In this document: in pieces, positions 25,250 to 33,243 of the stretch | How positions within the stretch are numbered: the first letter of the stretch is position 1 | Layout: each line of letters opens with the position of its first letter | Assembly: GCA_001940825.1 (NCBI GenBank) | Contig: MSGT01000008.1 | Span: 1-36,765 of the forward strand | Reading direction: 5' to 3' | Source of the DNA: Sphaerochaeta sp. Phil3 | Lineage (GTDB): Bacteria; Spirochaetota; Spirochaetia; Sphaerochaetales; Sphaerochaetaceae | Length of the DNA: 36,765 nt | The notes under the pieces: model-generated | The model's input: the letters and a program-made list of their open reading frames with translations, nothing else | The model's database searches: none | Told to the model about the DNA's origin: nothing | Program-made: the position numbers and the translations under genes

Positions 25250-26593
25250 ATGAAGGAAGGTGCAACTCAATTCATTTGTTCCCAATGTGGCTATACCAGT
25301 TCCAAATGGCTTGGAAGATGTCCTGACTGTAATTCTTGGAATTCCTTTACAGAAGAGAAGATAGAAAAGTCAAAGAAAATTAGTAAGGATTCCATACAAA
25401 CAAATTCAGTACCCCTTTCGCAGGTCCCTTATGAAAGTGAGTTCCGTTTTGGAAGCGGAATAGATGAACTGGACAGGGTCCTTGGAGGCGGAATCGTCCG
25501 TGCCAGCTCGGTTCTCGTAGGAGGCGAACCCGGCATTGGAAAATCCACCCTTATGCTTCAGGTCGTGGCTGGATGCTCCGACAAGAGAAAGGTCCTTTAT
25601 GTGTCCGGTGAAGAGAGCGCCAGTCAGGTTCGTCAAAGGGCGGAGAGGCTTGGACTCAACTTGGATAGGATAAACATACTGTGCGAGACGAAGCTTGACA
25701 GAATCCTGCATGTCCTTGAGGAAGAAAAGCCTCAGATTGTCGTCCTCGATTCACTGCAGACCCTGTATTCGCAGGAGTTCACTTCGACTCCTGGATCCGT
25801 GACGCAGATACGTACATGCTGTATGGAGGTCACAGGGCTTTGTAAACGCATAGGGACATCGGTCTTCCTTATTGGACACGTCACCAAGGAGGGGACGCTC
25901 GCTGGGCCAAAGATTATAGAGCACATGGTGGATACCGTGTTGTATTTCGAGCAGGCTTCCATGGGTGTGAGGCTAATCAGGGCCGCCAAGAACAGGTTTG
26001 GCTCGGTTGATGAGATTGGCATATTCAACATGACCGGCGGAGGGCTTGAGGGGGTGAAGGACCCTACCAGCTTCTTCGTTTCAGAGCGTCAGGATGGTGA
26101 GCTGCCGCCAGGAATCGCCTATACCGCTATCACCGAGGGGTCTAGAACGTTCATAGTTGAGGTCCAAGCTCTCGTGGTGGACGCAAAAAGCGGCTACAGT
26201 CGCGTTTATTCGGATAAGATAGATAACTCTAGGGTGACGCGTATCGCCGCGATTCTGGAGCGACATGGGGCCGTCAGGCTGGCAGACAAGGACATCTATG
26301 TGAACATTGCAGGTGGCGTCAAGGTCAACGAAGTGTCCGTGGAACTTGCATTGGCGCTTGCTTTGTGGTCTGCATGCAGCGGACAGAGCCTGCCTCCAAA
26401 GATGGTCTGCTTTGGCGAGCTCAGCCTTGCAGGAGAGGTGAGGCCTGTCAACTACGGCGACCGCAGACTCAAGGCTGCATACGAGATGGGCTTTGACAAG
26501 GCCGTTGTTCCATACTCAATGAACTTTGAAGAGAATAGGATACTTCTCAAACGCTGCAAGAAGGTGAAGGAAGCCTTCGTGTTCAAGAAATGA
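25250..26593 (+). CDS. radA: DNA repair protein RadA (Sms)
   Basis: RecA-like, DnaB-type helicase that promotes branch migration during recombination. The 447 residues contain the N-terminal C4 zinc finger (Cys10, 13, 24, 27; FICSQCGY, GRCPDCNSW) and Walker A GGEPGIGKST (91-100). They also hold the RadA-specific KNRFG motif near 247 and a C-terminal Lon-protease-like domain (about 285-447, GGVKVNEVSVELALALAL, FGELSLAGEVRPV). AAGGAG stands 7 nt before the ATG. The 188-nt upstream gap holds a terminator-like structure and a further TTTGGA/TCCAAA inverted repeat close to the start. A weak GGTTCATC/GATGAA(T)CC hairpin at 26598-26618 may end transcription. Confidence 0.96.
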   Translation: MKEGATQFICSQCGYTSSKWLGRCPDCNSWNSFTEEKIEKSKKISKDSIQTNSVPLSQVPYESEFRFGSGIDELDRVLGGGIVRASSVLVGGEPGIGKSTLMLQVVAGCSDKRKVLYVSGEESASQVRQRAERLGLNLDRINILCETKLDRILHVLEEEKPQIVVLDSLQTLYSQEFTSTPGSVTQIRTCCMEVTGLCKRIGTSVFLIGHVTKEGTLAGPKIIEHMVDTVLYFEQASMGVRLIRAAKNRFGSVDEIGIFNMTGGGLEGVKDPTSFFVSERQDGELPPGIAYTAITEGSRTFIVEVQALVVDAKSGYSRVYSDKIDNSRVTRIAAILERHGAVRLADKDIYVNIAGGVKVNEVSVELALALALWSACSGQSLPPKMVCFGELSLAGEVRPVNYGDRRLKAAYEMGFDKAVVPYSMNFEENRILLKRCKKVKEAFVFKK

Positions 26594-26705
26594 CAAGGGT
26601 TCATCTTGAGATGAATCCATCTTAGATTGTTTGAATTTTATCGGATGAATTCTTCAAATATTGTCGGATTTGAGTATTAATTGTTTGTCTACAAATCAAA
26701 TATCT

Positions 26706-27899
26706 TCAACCAAAAACCTTAAGCATTATTGGGAACAGAACGAACGTTCCAAGAATGCTTCCAAGGCTTGTGGCGAAGAACACTGTGAAGGCATGTAGCA
26801 CTCTGTTCTTGAACCATCCCTTGAAGGTGGAGATGTCGTCCGCTATGTTCTCGAAGTCCTTGACCTTTGGCTTTCTCAGTTTGGATTCCGCTATTCCCGT
26901 GAAGATTCCAACTCCAACGGCTGGGTTCAGAACCGCTATTGGCGCGCTTATGGCCGCCACCAGCCAGTTCAAAGGGTGTGCGTTGCACAGAATTGCGAAA
27001 AGCATGGTTGTGAGGGCGTTTGTAAAGGCCCAGACGACAAAATACCTAAATCCTTGGTCGAACCCCTGTGTGAAGCCCACTGCAATGACTATGGCTATGA
27101 TTGCAATTGGAACAACCCAACCAGCAATCTTTCCAGCTTTGGACGGCTTTGGAGCCTGCGATATGTCTGAAAGGTCTTTTGAAAGCTCACCTTTCTCAAG
27201 TTTCTCCATGGTTTTGATTATTCCATTGGCATGGCCTGCTCCAATTACGGCCACCTTCTTGTGTCCAGGGGCTTCCAATATGTTGGTTGCAAGATAGCGG
27301 TCCCTTTCGTCTATGAGGGCTTCCTTTGCTCCTGGAAGCTCCTTTGCAAGTTCGTTCATCATTTCCTGAAGGGTGTCGGACTTCTTCAGCTCTTCAAGTT
27401 CCTCCTGTTTGAACTCCTCTTTGTCGAATGCGCTTGAAAGGAGGGTTGATATGAGCTTTGCCTTGTTCCATAGGTTGCTTTTGCCCCATGCCCGCTTGAG
27501 CGTCACCTGAATCTCCCTGTCGCAGAACGAATAGGGTATGCCTTTTTCCTTGGCTATCTCGCTTGCACCTATTATCTCTTCACCAGGGGCCGATCCTGTC
27601 TGTGTCCCCATTTTCTTCTGAAACGAAGCCAAAGCGGTGTTCGCAAGGACGAGGAACGCCTTTCCTTCCTTGAACACCTTGCCAAGGTCCATGTTGGAGT
27701 AGCTGCTTTCCTTGGTCTTGCTTTCATATCGGCCCTTGTCCAATTCAAGGCATACCCTGTCTGGATTCTCCTCCTCTATGACCTGCTTCACTTCGTCAAC
27801 GCTGTTCTGTGAGACGTGTGCGGTTCCAACGAGGACTATCTCATCTCCGTTGTCCAAGTATATCTTGTTAATGGTGTCGCTTACTCTATCAACCTTCAT
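26706..27899 (-). CDS. TraB-family membrane protein
   Basis: Member of the TraB/PrgY family, whose bacterial prototype is thought to reduce peptide pheromone activity; most members have no proven function. The 397 residues start with the family motif VLVGTAHVSQNSVDEV near 20-35 and CLELDKGRYES, continue with VAVIGAGHANGI near 220, and end with several membrane segments (about 260-280, 290-310, 320-345, 370-395) separated by a basic loop. The frame extends 41 codons upstream, but MKVDRVSD is chosen because it is the natural domain start and a TATATT lies 7 nt before it. No Shine-Dalgarno. Divergent from the YgjP-like gene. Confidence 0.85.
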   Translation of the reverse strand: MKVDRVSDTINKIYLDNGDEIVLVGTAHVSQNSVDEVKQVIEEENPDRVCLELDKGRYESKTKESSYSNMDLGKVFKEGKAFLVLANTALASFQKKMGTQTGSAPGEEIIGASEIAKEKGIPYSFCDREIQVTLKRAWGKSNLWNKAKLISTLLSSAFDKEEFKQEELEELKKSDTLQEMMNELAKELPGAKEALIDERDRYLATNILEAPGHKKVAVIGAGHANGIIKTMEKLEKGELSKDLSDISQAPKPSKAGKIAGWVVPIAIIAIVIAVGFTQGFDQGFRYFVVWAFTNALTTMLFAILCNAHPLNWLVAAISAPIAVLNPAVGVGIFTGIAESKLRKPKVKDFENIADDISTFKGWFKNRVLHAFTVFFATSLGSILGTFVLFPIMLKVFG

Positions 27900-27906
27900 G
27901 AAGGAC

Positions 27907-27912
27907 AATATA
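27907..27912 (-). promoter_or_regulatory. -10-like TATATT 7 nt before the traB ATG
   Basis: Minus strand TATATT followed by seven bases and ATG (27899). The local context (TTGTTGTATATTG) resembles that upstream of the S41 protease. The -35 region is poor. Confidence 0.35.
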
Positions 27913-27954
27913 CAACAAAAAAAGCATGTCTTCCATTGCCTAAATGTATAATCA

Positions 27955-27981
27955 TGATTTGTCAAATCACGATTTGTCAAA
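27955..27981. repeat. Direct repeat of GATTTGTCAAA in the traB-ygjP divergent promoter region
   Basis: GATTTGTCAAA occurs at 27956-27966 and 27971-27981, 15 bp apart. The first copy is within a perfect 15-nt inverted repeat TGATTTGTCAAATCA (27955-27969). On the minus strand each copy reads TTTGACAAATC and so includes a TTGACA. It could be an operator for either divergent gene. Confidence 0.7.
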
Positions 27982-27999
27982 ATGTGTAAAGCGGGCCAT

Positions 28000-28028
28000 T
28001 TGCGGATAAGGTTTGCTCTCATTATAAT
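28000..28028 (+). promoter_or_regulatory. Promoter of the YgjP-like gene, probably leaderless
   Basis: TTGCGG (28000-28005), 17 bp, perfect TATAAT (28023-28028), then six bases to the ATG at 28035. No Shine-Dalgarno. Confidence 0.55.
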
Positions 28029-28034
28029 TCCCTT

Positions 28035-28748
28035 ATGCAGCGGCGCGAATGCAACGGCATCACTTATTTCCTCAACAGAAGAAAAGGGCTCAGGAACCTA
28101 CGGGTCCACATCGACAGCCAAGGCCGTGTGATGGTAAGTGCTCCTTACTATGTCCCTTTCTCCAAGGTCGATGGTTTTGTGGCTGCCAACTCTCAGTGGA
28201 TAGTCCAGCATGTTGGACTTGTTCCTGTCCATACATACGAAACAGGGGATATGATACCTTTGCTAGGTGGTGTGAAAGCCCTTGAAGTGGTGGATAGACC
28301 CTTGACCAAAGGAACTAGAAAAATGTCCCAATATTCGATAGATAGTGGAAAAATCATTGTATATGCAAAGAACAGGGATATCGGTCTAGTGAAGAAGGAA
28401 ATCAAGAAGCTGTACGTTGACACGGTTTCCAAGATTCTTGCAAGCAGGGTGGATTACTGGGCCTATGAAATAGGTGTGGAGGTTCCGATATACGGTGTGA
28501 ACAATGCAAAGTCCAAATGGGGCGTGTGCTACCCAACCCAGAACAGGCTTTATCTAAGCTATATGTGTGCGGTGCTACCCTACGAACTCATCGATATGAC
28601 TGTGCTCCATGAGGTGTGCCATTTGAAGGTTCACGGTCATGGGCAGCCTTTCTGGACCCTCATTAAGGAGCACATGCCTGATTTGGACGAAAGAAAAGCC
28701 CGTCTCAGAGAAATCTCCAAAACGGGCGTGAACCTGAATTTGGTGTGA
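28035..28748 (+). CDS. YgjP-like (DUF45/M48-type) putative metal-dependent hydrolase
   Basis: Cytoplasmic 237-residue protein of the YgjP/DUF45 group, predicted zinc metallopeptidase-like proteins of unknown substrate. The zinc site is VLHEVCHLKVHGHGQPFW near residues 194-211, with HEVCH as HExxH and the downstream His as the likely third ligand. WGVCYPTQNRLYLSYMCAVLP just upstream is the other family hallmark. YgjP-like genes often sit beside restriction systems, but none is visible here. The ATG lies 6 nt from a perfect TATAAT, and in-frame upstream codons are not needed. Confidence 0.85.
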   Translation: MQRRECNGITYFLNRRKGLRNLRVHIDSQGRVMVSAPYYVPFSKVDGFVAANSQWIVQHVGLVPVHTYETGDMIPLLGGVKALEVVDRPLTKGTRKMSQYSIDSGKIIVYAKNRDIGLVKKEIKKLYVDTVSKILASRVDYWAYEIGVEVPIYGVNNAKSKWGVCYPTQNRLYLSYMCAVLPYELIDMTVLHEVCHLKVHGHGQPFWTLIKEHMPDLDERKARLREISKTGVNLNLV

Positions 28749-28814
28749 ACGAATTTCATCCAACGTAACGAAATTTCCTTTTCTTGTTTCCCTTTGATGA
28801 TGTATCATGCTTGT

Positions 28815-30327
28815 ATGAAAGATGTTGTTGATATTCTCTCAAAATATAAGCTTGAAGCTAACTCTGAAAACTGCATGGTCGAATGTAAAGAAGCCTCAAA
28901 TCTTATTCCTAAATCCATGTGGGAGACGTACTCTGCTTTTGCCAATACTTCTGGTGGTTGTATTTTCCTTGGAGTAAGAGAGAATTAAGACAAAACGTAT
29001 ACTGTCACGGGAGTGTCTTCCCCTGCGAAGGTTCAGAGTGATATTTGGTCAATTCTTGGGAACAAGAATAAGGTTAGCCTGAATATTCTAAACGATGAAA
29101 ACATCTCTGTTGTAAAAGATGTATCAGGGAAAGATGTTGTAATAGTTCAAGTTCCGGAGGCGGAGGATTCTCAGAAACCAATATATCTTAATTGGAAAAT
29201 TGATATGGCCTTTGTGAGGAAGGGCGAGGGGGATCAAAAAGTTGATAACGATCTTCTTCAAGCGATGCTTAGGAATGCATCATCTTCTGTAGATTCTGGT
29301 ATGCAGAAGTTATATTCAATCAATGATATTGATCCTATTTCATTGGCTGCATTCAAGAGTATTGTTTCTTCTAGATACGAAGAAAAAAAACTATGCGGGT
29401 CTCTCTGATATGCAGTTTCTAACGGAGATTGGTTTGTTCAGAACAGATCGGACTGATGGACTTACTTATCCAACTTTGGGTGCAATTCTTATGTTGGGCA
29501 AATACAACTCGATTAGGGAATTGATACCATCTTTTCATCTTGATTACATAGATTACAGGGACACTGTTGAGAGATGGAGCGACAGGGTTGCTTCAGACGA
29601 ACCAAGCCTACGGGAAATGAATCTCTATAATTTTTTCTCTATTGTCAATGATAAACTAACTGCAACGGTAAAGACCCCATTCAGTTTGGGTTCTGATAAT
29701 GTCAGAATTGACAAATCCCTTGAGGTCTCTTTAAGAGAGGCTCTTGTTAATACGTTAGTTCACGCGGATTATCTGACTCCAAAAGAGTATGTAAAAATAG
29801 AGGTATACAAAAGCTGGTATTCTTTCAAAAATCCAGGAAAAATGCTCATCAGTGAAGCTGAATACGTCTGTGGAGGAGTTTCAAAGGTAAGAAATGAAAT
29901 ACTGATGAAATGTTTCAGACTTTTAGGGTTGTCCGAGAGACAGGGAATGGGCGGAAAGGAAATTCTAAAAGCAGCGATGAATCTCAAGTTTAGGCGTCCA
30001 GAAATAAAGACATCGTTCTTCTATACGTCTCTTGTCTTTTGGAAAACAGACATTGTAGATTCTCATACGGAACTTACAGAAACCGCAAAGAAAGTGTTTG
30101 CCTATATAATCAACAATGGGACTTCTTCCAGAAAGGATATTGCAAAAGCAACAGGTATTCCTGATAGACAAATTAGGAGTGCTTTGGAATCCTTGATGGC
30201 TTGTAGTCTTGTAAATTTGACAGGAAAAGGACCCGCTACTCGTTATTGTCTCCATGAACGGTCAATGGAGAAGAAGGCCCAGATTCAGAAGGGCATATAT
30301 GAGTTGATTAAGTTCCTGAGAATATAG
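28815..30327 (+). pseudogene. Broken AlbA_2 / HATPase_c_4 regulator gene (stop plus frameshift)
   Basis: Second member of the AlbA_2-HATPase_c_4 family. The AlbA_2 domain (ENCMVECKEAS, FANTSGGCIFLGVREN) is interrupted by an in-frame TAA at 28986-28988. The same frame then continues as good coding sequence (DKTYTVTGVSSPAKVQ) to an A8 run (29383-29390). There the reading frame moves by +1, consistent with one extra A, and continues to 30327. The remainder has the HATPase-like segment (LREALVNTLVHADY, FKNPG, GMGGKEI) and a C-terminal winged helix (KDIATGIPDRQIRSALESL-like). The ATG at 28815 is chosen because TATCAT lies 6 nt before it. Composition is more AT-rich than the neighbours. Two independent lesions argue for decay, not a sequencing slip, though the A8 alone could be an error or slippage site. 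Confidence 0.82.
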
Positions 30328-30330
30328 AAG

Positions 30331-30386
30331 AAATCTCGCATTTTTTATTTCTATATAAAAAATTAAATCTCGCACTAACCTCGCAC
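30331..30386 (+). repeat. Direct repeats AAATCTCGCA flanking an AT inverted repeat
   Basis: AAATCTCGCA occurs at 30331-30340 and 30365-30374, with a further CTCGCAC at about 30380-30386. Between the first two lies ATTTTTTAT/ATAAAAAAT (30340-30348 / 30355-30363). Located just after the broken AlbA_2 gene; role unknown. Confidence 0.6.
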
Positions 30387-30442
30387 CAAAAAGGACCAGT
30401 TTGTTTTGAAGGAAAACTATGGAAATCATCGCCGTCAATACT

Positions 30443-30478
30443 TAACCCCACCTGTCGGTTTAAAAACAAGTGGGGTTA
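30443..30478. repeat. 9-bp inverted repeat with the TGTCGGTTTA motif in its loop
   Basis: TAACCCCAC (30443-30451) and GTGGGGTTA (30470-30478) are perfect complements. The 18-nt loop contains TGTCGGTTTA (30453-30462), ten of the 11 bases of the tandem unit found at 7359-7413. No U-tract follows on either strand, so it is not a standard terminator. It sits in the 194-bp gap between the AlbA_2 pseudogene and pepD, which otherwise holds only the AAATCTCGCA repeats. Confidence 0.75.
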
Positions 30479-30521
30479 TGCATGAGCAATTCCTTATAGA
30501 CTGCTCTGTAAATATTCTATT

Positions 30522-31964
30522 CTATTCTATTATGGACAGCAGGTGCTTTAGGAAGTCGTATGTGCGCTTGACCGAGCTTATTGAGAAATGCTCGTTTGTG
30601 GAGTGGACATCGAAGAGGTCAGGCCCAAGCGATACGCTGTCCATACCTGGTACAATGCTGTTTATCACTCCGCATTCAAGACCTGCATGGATTGCCGTCA
30701 CAACAGCATTCTTTCCGGTGTTGTCCTCGTATGCCTTTGCACAGAACTTTGCAAGTTTGGAGTCTGGGTCAGGTGTCCACGAAGGATAGCCGTCGCCAAT
30801 CCTGCAAGGGATTCCAAAAGCCGTTATGATTGTGTAGATCCTGTTTACAAGGAAGTACTTTGCGGAGTCTATGTTGCTCCTTACGCTTACCTCAATGTGG
30901 AGTTTTCCATCAATCAGGCGCGCAATTGCAAGGTTGTCTGACGTTTCGACCACTCCAGAGAGCGCTTTGCTCATTGCAAAGACCCCATGTGGTATTGCGA
31001 ACAACGTCCTTGCAATCGTGAGTGAATCCTGAACTGAAAGGGAAGGGCATTTCTTGGAACACTTCGTGCAGTCATCGCATACGCATTCCACCTTGAGTCC
31101 CGGTTCCTCGAACCTGTTCTCTTCCTTGAGGGTTTGTGCGACGTCAAGGACGATTCGGAAAGCCTTTTCGCAGTCGTCTCCGTCTATCTGTATCACGCAC
31201 TTGCATGTGGAAGGTATCACATTCCTTCTTGTTCCACCATCGAACTTCATTATCCTAAAGCTGATACCCTTTTCATCCAAGGCCATGAGGATCCTTGCCA
31301 TTGCAGTTATGGCATTGAGCCTTTGAAGGTGTATTTCTCCTCCACTATGGCCTCCTTTCAGCCCTTCTATGTTGATTTTGAGGGCTTTGGTTCCCTTTGG
31401 GGCATCGCTCAGTACAAACTCCTTGTCTGCAACAAGGTCTATTCCGCCGGCACAGCCAATGTAGATGACTCCTTCCTCTTCGCTGTCAAGGTTTATAAGT
31501 CTGCGGCTTTGGACCAAGGAGCCGTCAAGGTTGAAGGCTCCGTCCATACCTGTTTCCTCTGAGAACGTAAAGATCGCTTCAAGAGGACCGTGTTTGCAGT
31601 CGGGATCCGTGAATGCTGCCATTGCCATTGCAACGCCAATGCCGTTGTCACCTCCAAGACTTGTGCCTTTGGCTCTAAGGAAGTCTCCGTCAACGTATGT
31701 CTCGATTGGATCCTTCGTGAAGTCATGCTCGCATCCTGGAACTCTGACGCACACCATGTCCATGTGGCCCTGCAGTGCTACGGACGGCTTGTCTTCAAAG
31801 CCTTTGGTTGCCGGAATCCTTGCTATTATGTTGCCTGCTTTGTCCCTTTGGGCTTCTATTCCGTTCTTGGAAGCCCAGTCCAACAGGTACTGTCTCATTC
31901 CCTCTTCATTGCCTGATTCTCGTGGAATCCTGCAGATTTCATCGAAATATCCAAAAAGATCCAT
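30522..31964 (-). CDS. pepD: Aminoacyl-histidine dipeptidase (M20C peptidase)
   Basis: Cytoplasmic zinc dipeptidase of broad specificity (Xaa-His and related dipeptides). The 480 residues match the PepD family length. Metal and catalytic residues are seen as LQGHMDMV (His67, Asp69), GGDNGIG (Asp106), SEETGMDG (Glu136/Glu137) and LDSEEEG shortly after. A cysteine-rich stretch near 295-310 (CVCDDCTKCSKKC) is unusual for the family and could bind a metal. AGAGGAGA precedes the ATG. It follows nagA by 12 nt, so the pair is one transcript; recycling of peptidoglycan-derived sugar and peptide nutrients would connect them, but this is inference. Confidence 0.92.
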   Translation of the reverse strand: MDLFGYFDEICRIPRESGNEEGMRQYLLDWASKNGIEAQRDKAGNIIARIPATKGFEDKPSVALQGHMDMVCVRVPGCEHDFTKDPIETYVDGDFLRAKGTSLGGDNGIGVAMAMAAFTDPDCKHGPLEAIFTFSEETGMDGAFNLDGSLVQSRRLINLDSEEEGVIYIGCAGGIDLVADKEFVLSDAPKGTKALKINIEGLKGGHSGGEIHLQRLNAITAMARILMALDEKGISFRIMKFDGGTRRNVIPSTCKCVIQIDGDDCEKAFRIVLDVAQTLKEENRFEEPGLKVECVCDDCTKCSKKCPSLSVQDSLTIARTLFAIPHGVFAMSKALSGVVETSDNLAIARLIDGKLHIEVSVRSNIDSAKYFLVNRIYTIITAFGIPCRIGDGYPSWTPDPDSKLAKFCAKAYEDNTGKNAVVTAIHAGLECGVINSIVPGMDSVSLGPDLFDVHSTNEHFSISSVKRTYDFLKHLLSIIE

Positions 31965-31976
31965 AACAAATCTCCT

Positions 31977-33146
31977 CTATGCTCTTTGTTCGCCGTTGAC
32001 GAAAACCGCAACTGCGTTGAAGTCGTCGTCGAACACGGCTATGTTTCCCAAATGCCCCTTCTTTATGGATCCTATATCCTTGAATCCATATATCCTTGCA
32101 GGGTTGCATGTAGCCATTGCAAGTGCCTTTTCGACGGGAACGCCCCATGAAACCACGTTTCCAACCCCTTTGTTCAATGTAAGGGCTGATCCGCAGAGAA
32201 GATCAGGATTCGAAGCATCCACAAAAGCTCCTCTTTCCCCAAGTACAACCTTGGTTCCGTTGGCAGTGAACGTCCCTTCTCCAAATGCAGTTGGAGTTAG
32301 GCTGTCCGTTATGAGTACAACGTTTCCATTGGGCTTCTTGTCCGCAGTGAACTTCACAAGGTCTTTGTGTACATGTACCCCATCTGCAATGACCTCGCAG
32401 TTCATTCTGTCATCCATGAGCGCAGCTCCGGCTACGCCTGGCTGTTTGTGGTTCAAAGGGCTCATTGCATTGAACATGTGGGTTGCATGATGTATGCCGC
32501 ACTCAATGCCATGCAAGGCTTCGTCATATGTGGCGTTTGTATGCCCCGCAAGAAGAACAATGCCTTTCTTTGCGGCTATATCTGCAATTTCTTCGACTCC
32601 TTCAAGCTCTGGGGCTATCGTCATGCATACAAGACGTCCCTTTGAAGCGTCACAGAGTTCTTCGAAGACCTTTGCATTTGGAAGCGTCAGCGATTCAGGG
32701 TCCTGTGCACCTGCCTTCTTTGGACTGAGAAAAGGTCCCTCCATGTTCACACCAAGAATTGCAGCTCCTTCTTCGTGTCCTATTGCTTGGACGATGCAGT
32801 CAGCTTCCTTTGCCATTTTTGAGGGGCGGCCTGCGTATAGGGTTGGAAGAAAACCCGTCACTCCAAAATCTATAAGTCTTTGGGACATCCCAAGGATGGA
32901 TGAAGGCTCAGCGGCATCGGTCCCAAAGCCTCCTATTCCGTGTATGTGGGTGTCTACAAGGCCAGGGGAGACGATGTGTCCTGCTGCGTCGTAATGCTCC
33001 TTTGCGTGGTGCTTTGCAGCGTCCAGGTCCCGCATGTCGAATACGTCCGATATCCGTCCTCTTCCATCCACGAGGATTCCGCAGCCATTGCGAGTGGCTC
33101 CGTCCGATACCACCTTGGCGTTTGTAATCAGCAAAAGGTTCTCCAT
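31977..33146 (-). CDS. nagA: N-acetylglucosamine-6-phosphate deacetylase
   Basis: Cytoplasmic amidohydrolase that makes glucosamine 6-phosphate plus acetate from GlcNAc-6-P, in amino sugar use and cell-wall recycling. The chosen product has 389 residues. Metal-binding and catalytic motifs are PGLVDTHIHGIGGFGTDA, NMEGPFLSPKKAGAQ, LLAGHTNATYDEA, HATHMFNAMSPLNHKQPG and ITDSLTPTAFG (catalytic Asp). The frame extends 17 codons upstream, but MENLLLITNA is chosen because AAAGGAAA lies just before it; an ATG seven codons earlier is an alternative. No nagB is present nearby. First gene of the nagA-pepD unit, with a possible operator at 33184-33198. Confidence 0.93.
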   Translation of the reverse strand: MENLLLITNAKVVSDGATRNGCGILVDGRGRISDVFDMRDLDAAKHHAKEHYDAAGHIVSPGLVDTHIHGIGGFGTDAAEPSSILGMSQRLIDFGVTGFLPTLYAGRPSKMAKEADCIVQAIGHEEGAAILGVNMEGPFLSPKKAGAQDPESLTLPNAKVFEELCDASKGRLVCMTIAPELEGVEEIADIAAKKGIVLLAGHTNATYDEALHGIECGIHHATHMFNAMSPLNHKQPGVAGAALMDDRMNCEVIADGVHVHKDLVKFTADKKPNGNVVLITDSLTPTAFGEGTFTANGTKVVLGERGAFVDASNPDLLCGSALTLNKGVGNVVSWGVPVEKALAMATCNPARIYGFKDIGSIKKGHLGNIAVFDDDFNAVAVFVNGEQRA

Positions 33147-33183
33147 GGCTTTCCTTTTTCCTTCCATCCCCACTTGCAATATA

Positions 33184-33217
33184 CATGTAGTATACATGCG
33201 CAGGCGACTTCAAGCAA
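33184..33217 (-). promoter_or_regulatory. nagA promoter overlapped by an inverted repeat (operator candidate)
   Basis: Minus strand TTGCTT (plus 33212-33217), 17 bp, TATACT (plus 33189-33194). The -10 lies inside a perfect inverted repeat CATGTA-GTA-TACATG (33184-33198), and ATACATG is also directly repeated 11 bp apart (33181-33187, 33192-33198). A repressor bound here would block nagA. The -35 overlaps that of the divergent ygiQ promoter. Confidence 0.45.
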
Positions 33218-33237
33218 AGGGGCAAATGGAGTACAAT
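33209..33237 (+). promoter_or_regulatory. Promoter of the YgiQ-type gene, probably leaderless
   Basis: TTCAAG (33209-33214, 3/6), 17 bp, TACAAT (33232-33237, 5/6), then six bases to the ATG at 33244. No Shine-Dalgarno. Fits the spacing pattern seen elsewhere in the window. Confidence 0.45.
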
Positions 33238-33243
33238 TGGACC

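Noticed and set aside
30443-30478. Ordinary Rho-independent terminator of pepD or the AlbA_2 pseudogene
   Set aside because: The stem is good but no U-tract follows on either strand, and the loop is 18 nt; kept only as an inverted repeat.
31465-32490. 341-codon plus-strand open frame across pepD and nagA
   Set aside because: It is antisense to two well-supported enzymes with intact motifs, spans their junction, and shows no domain of its own.
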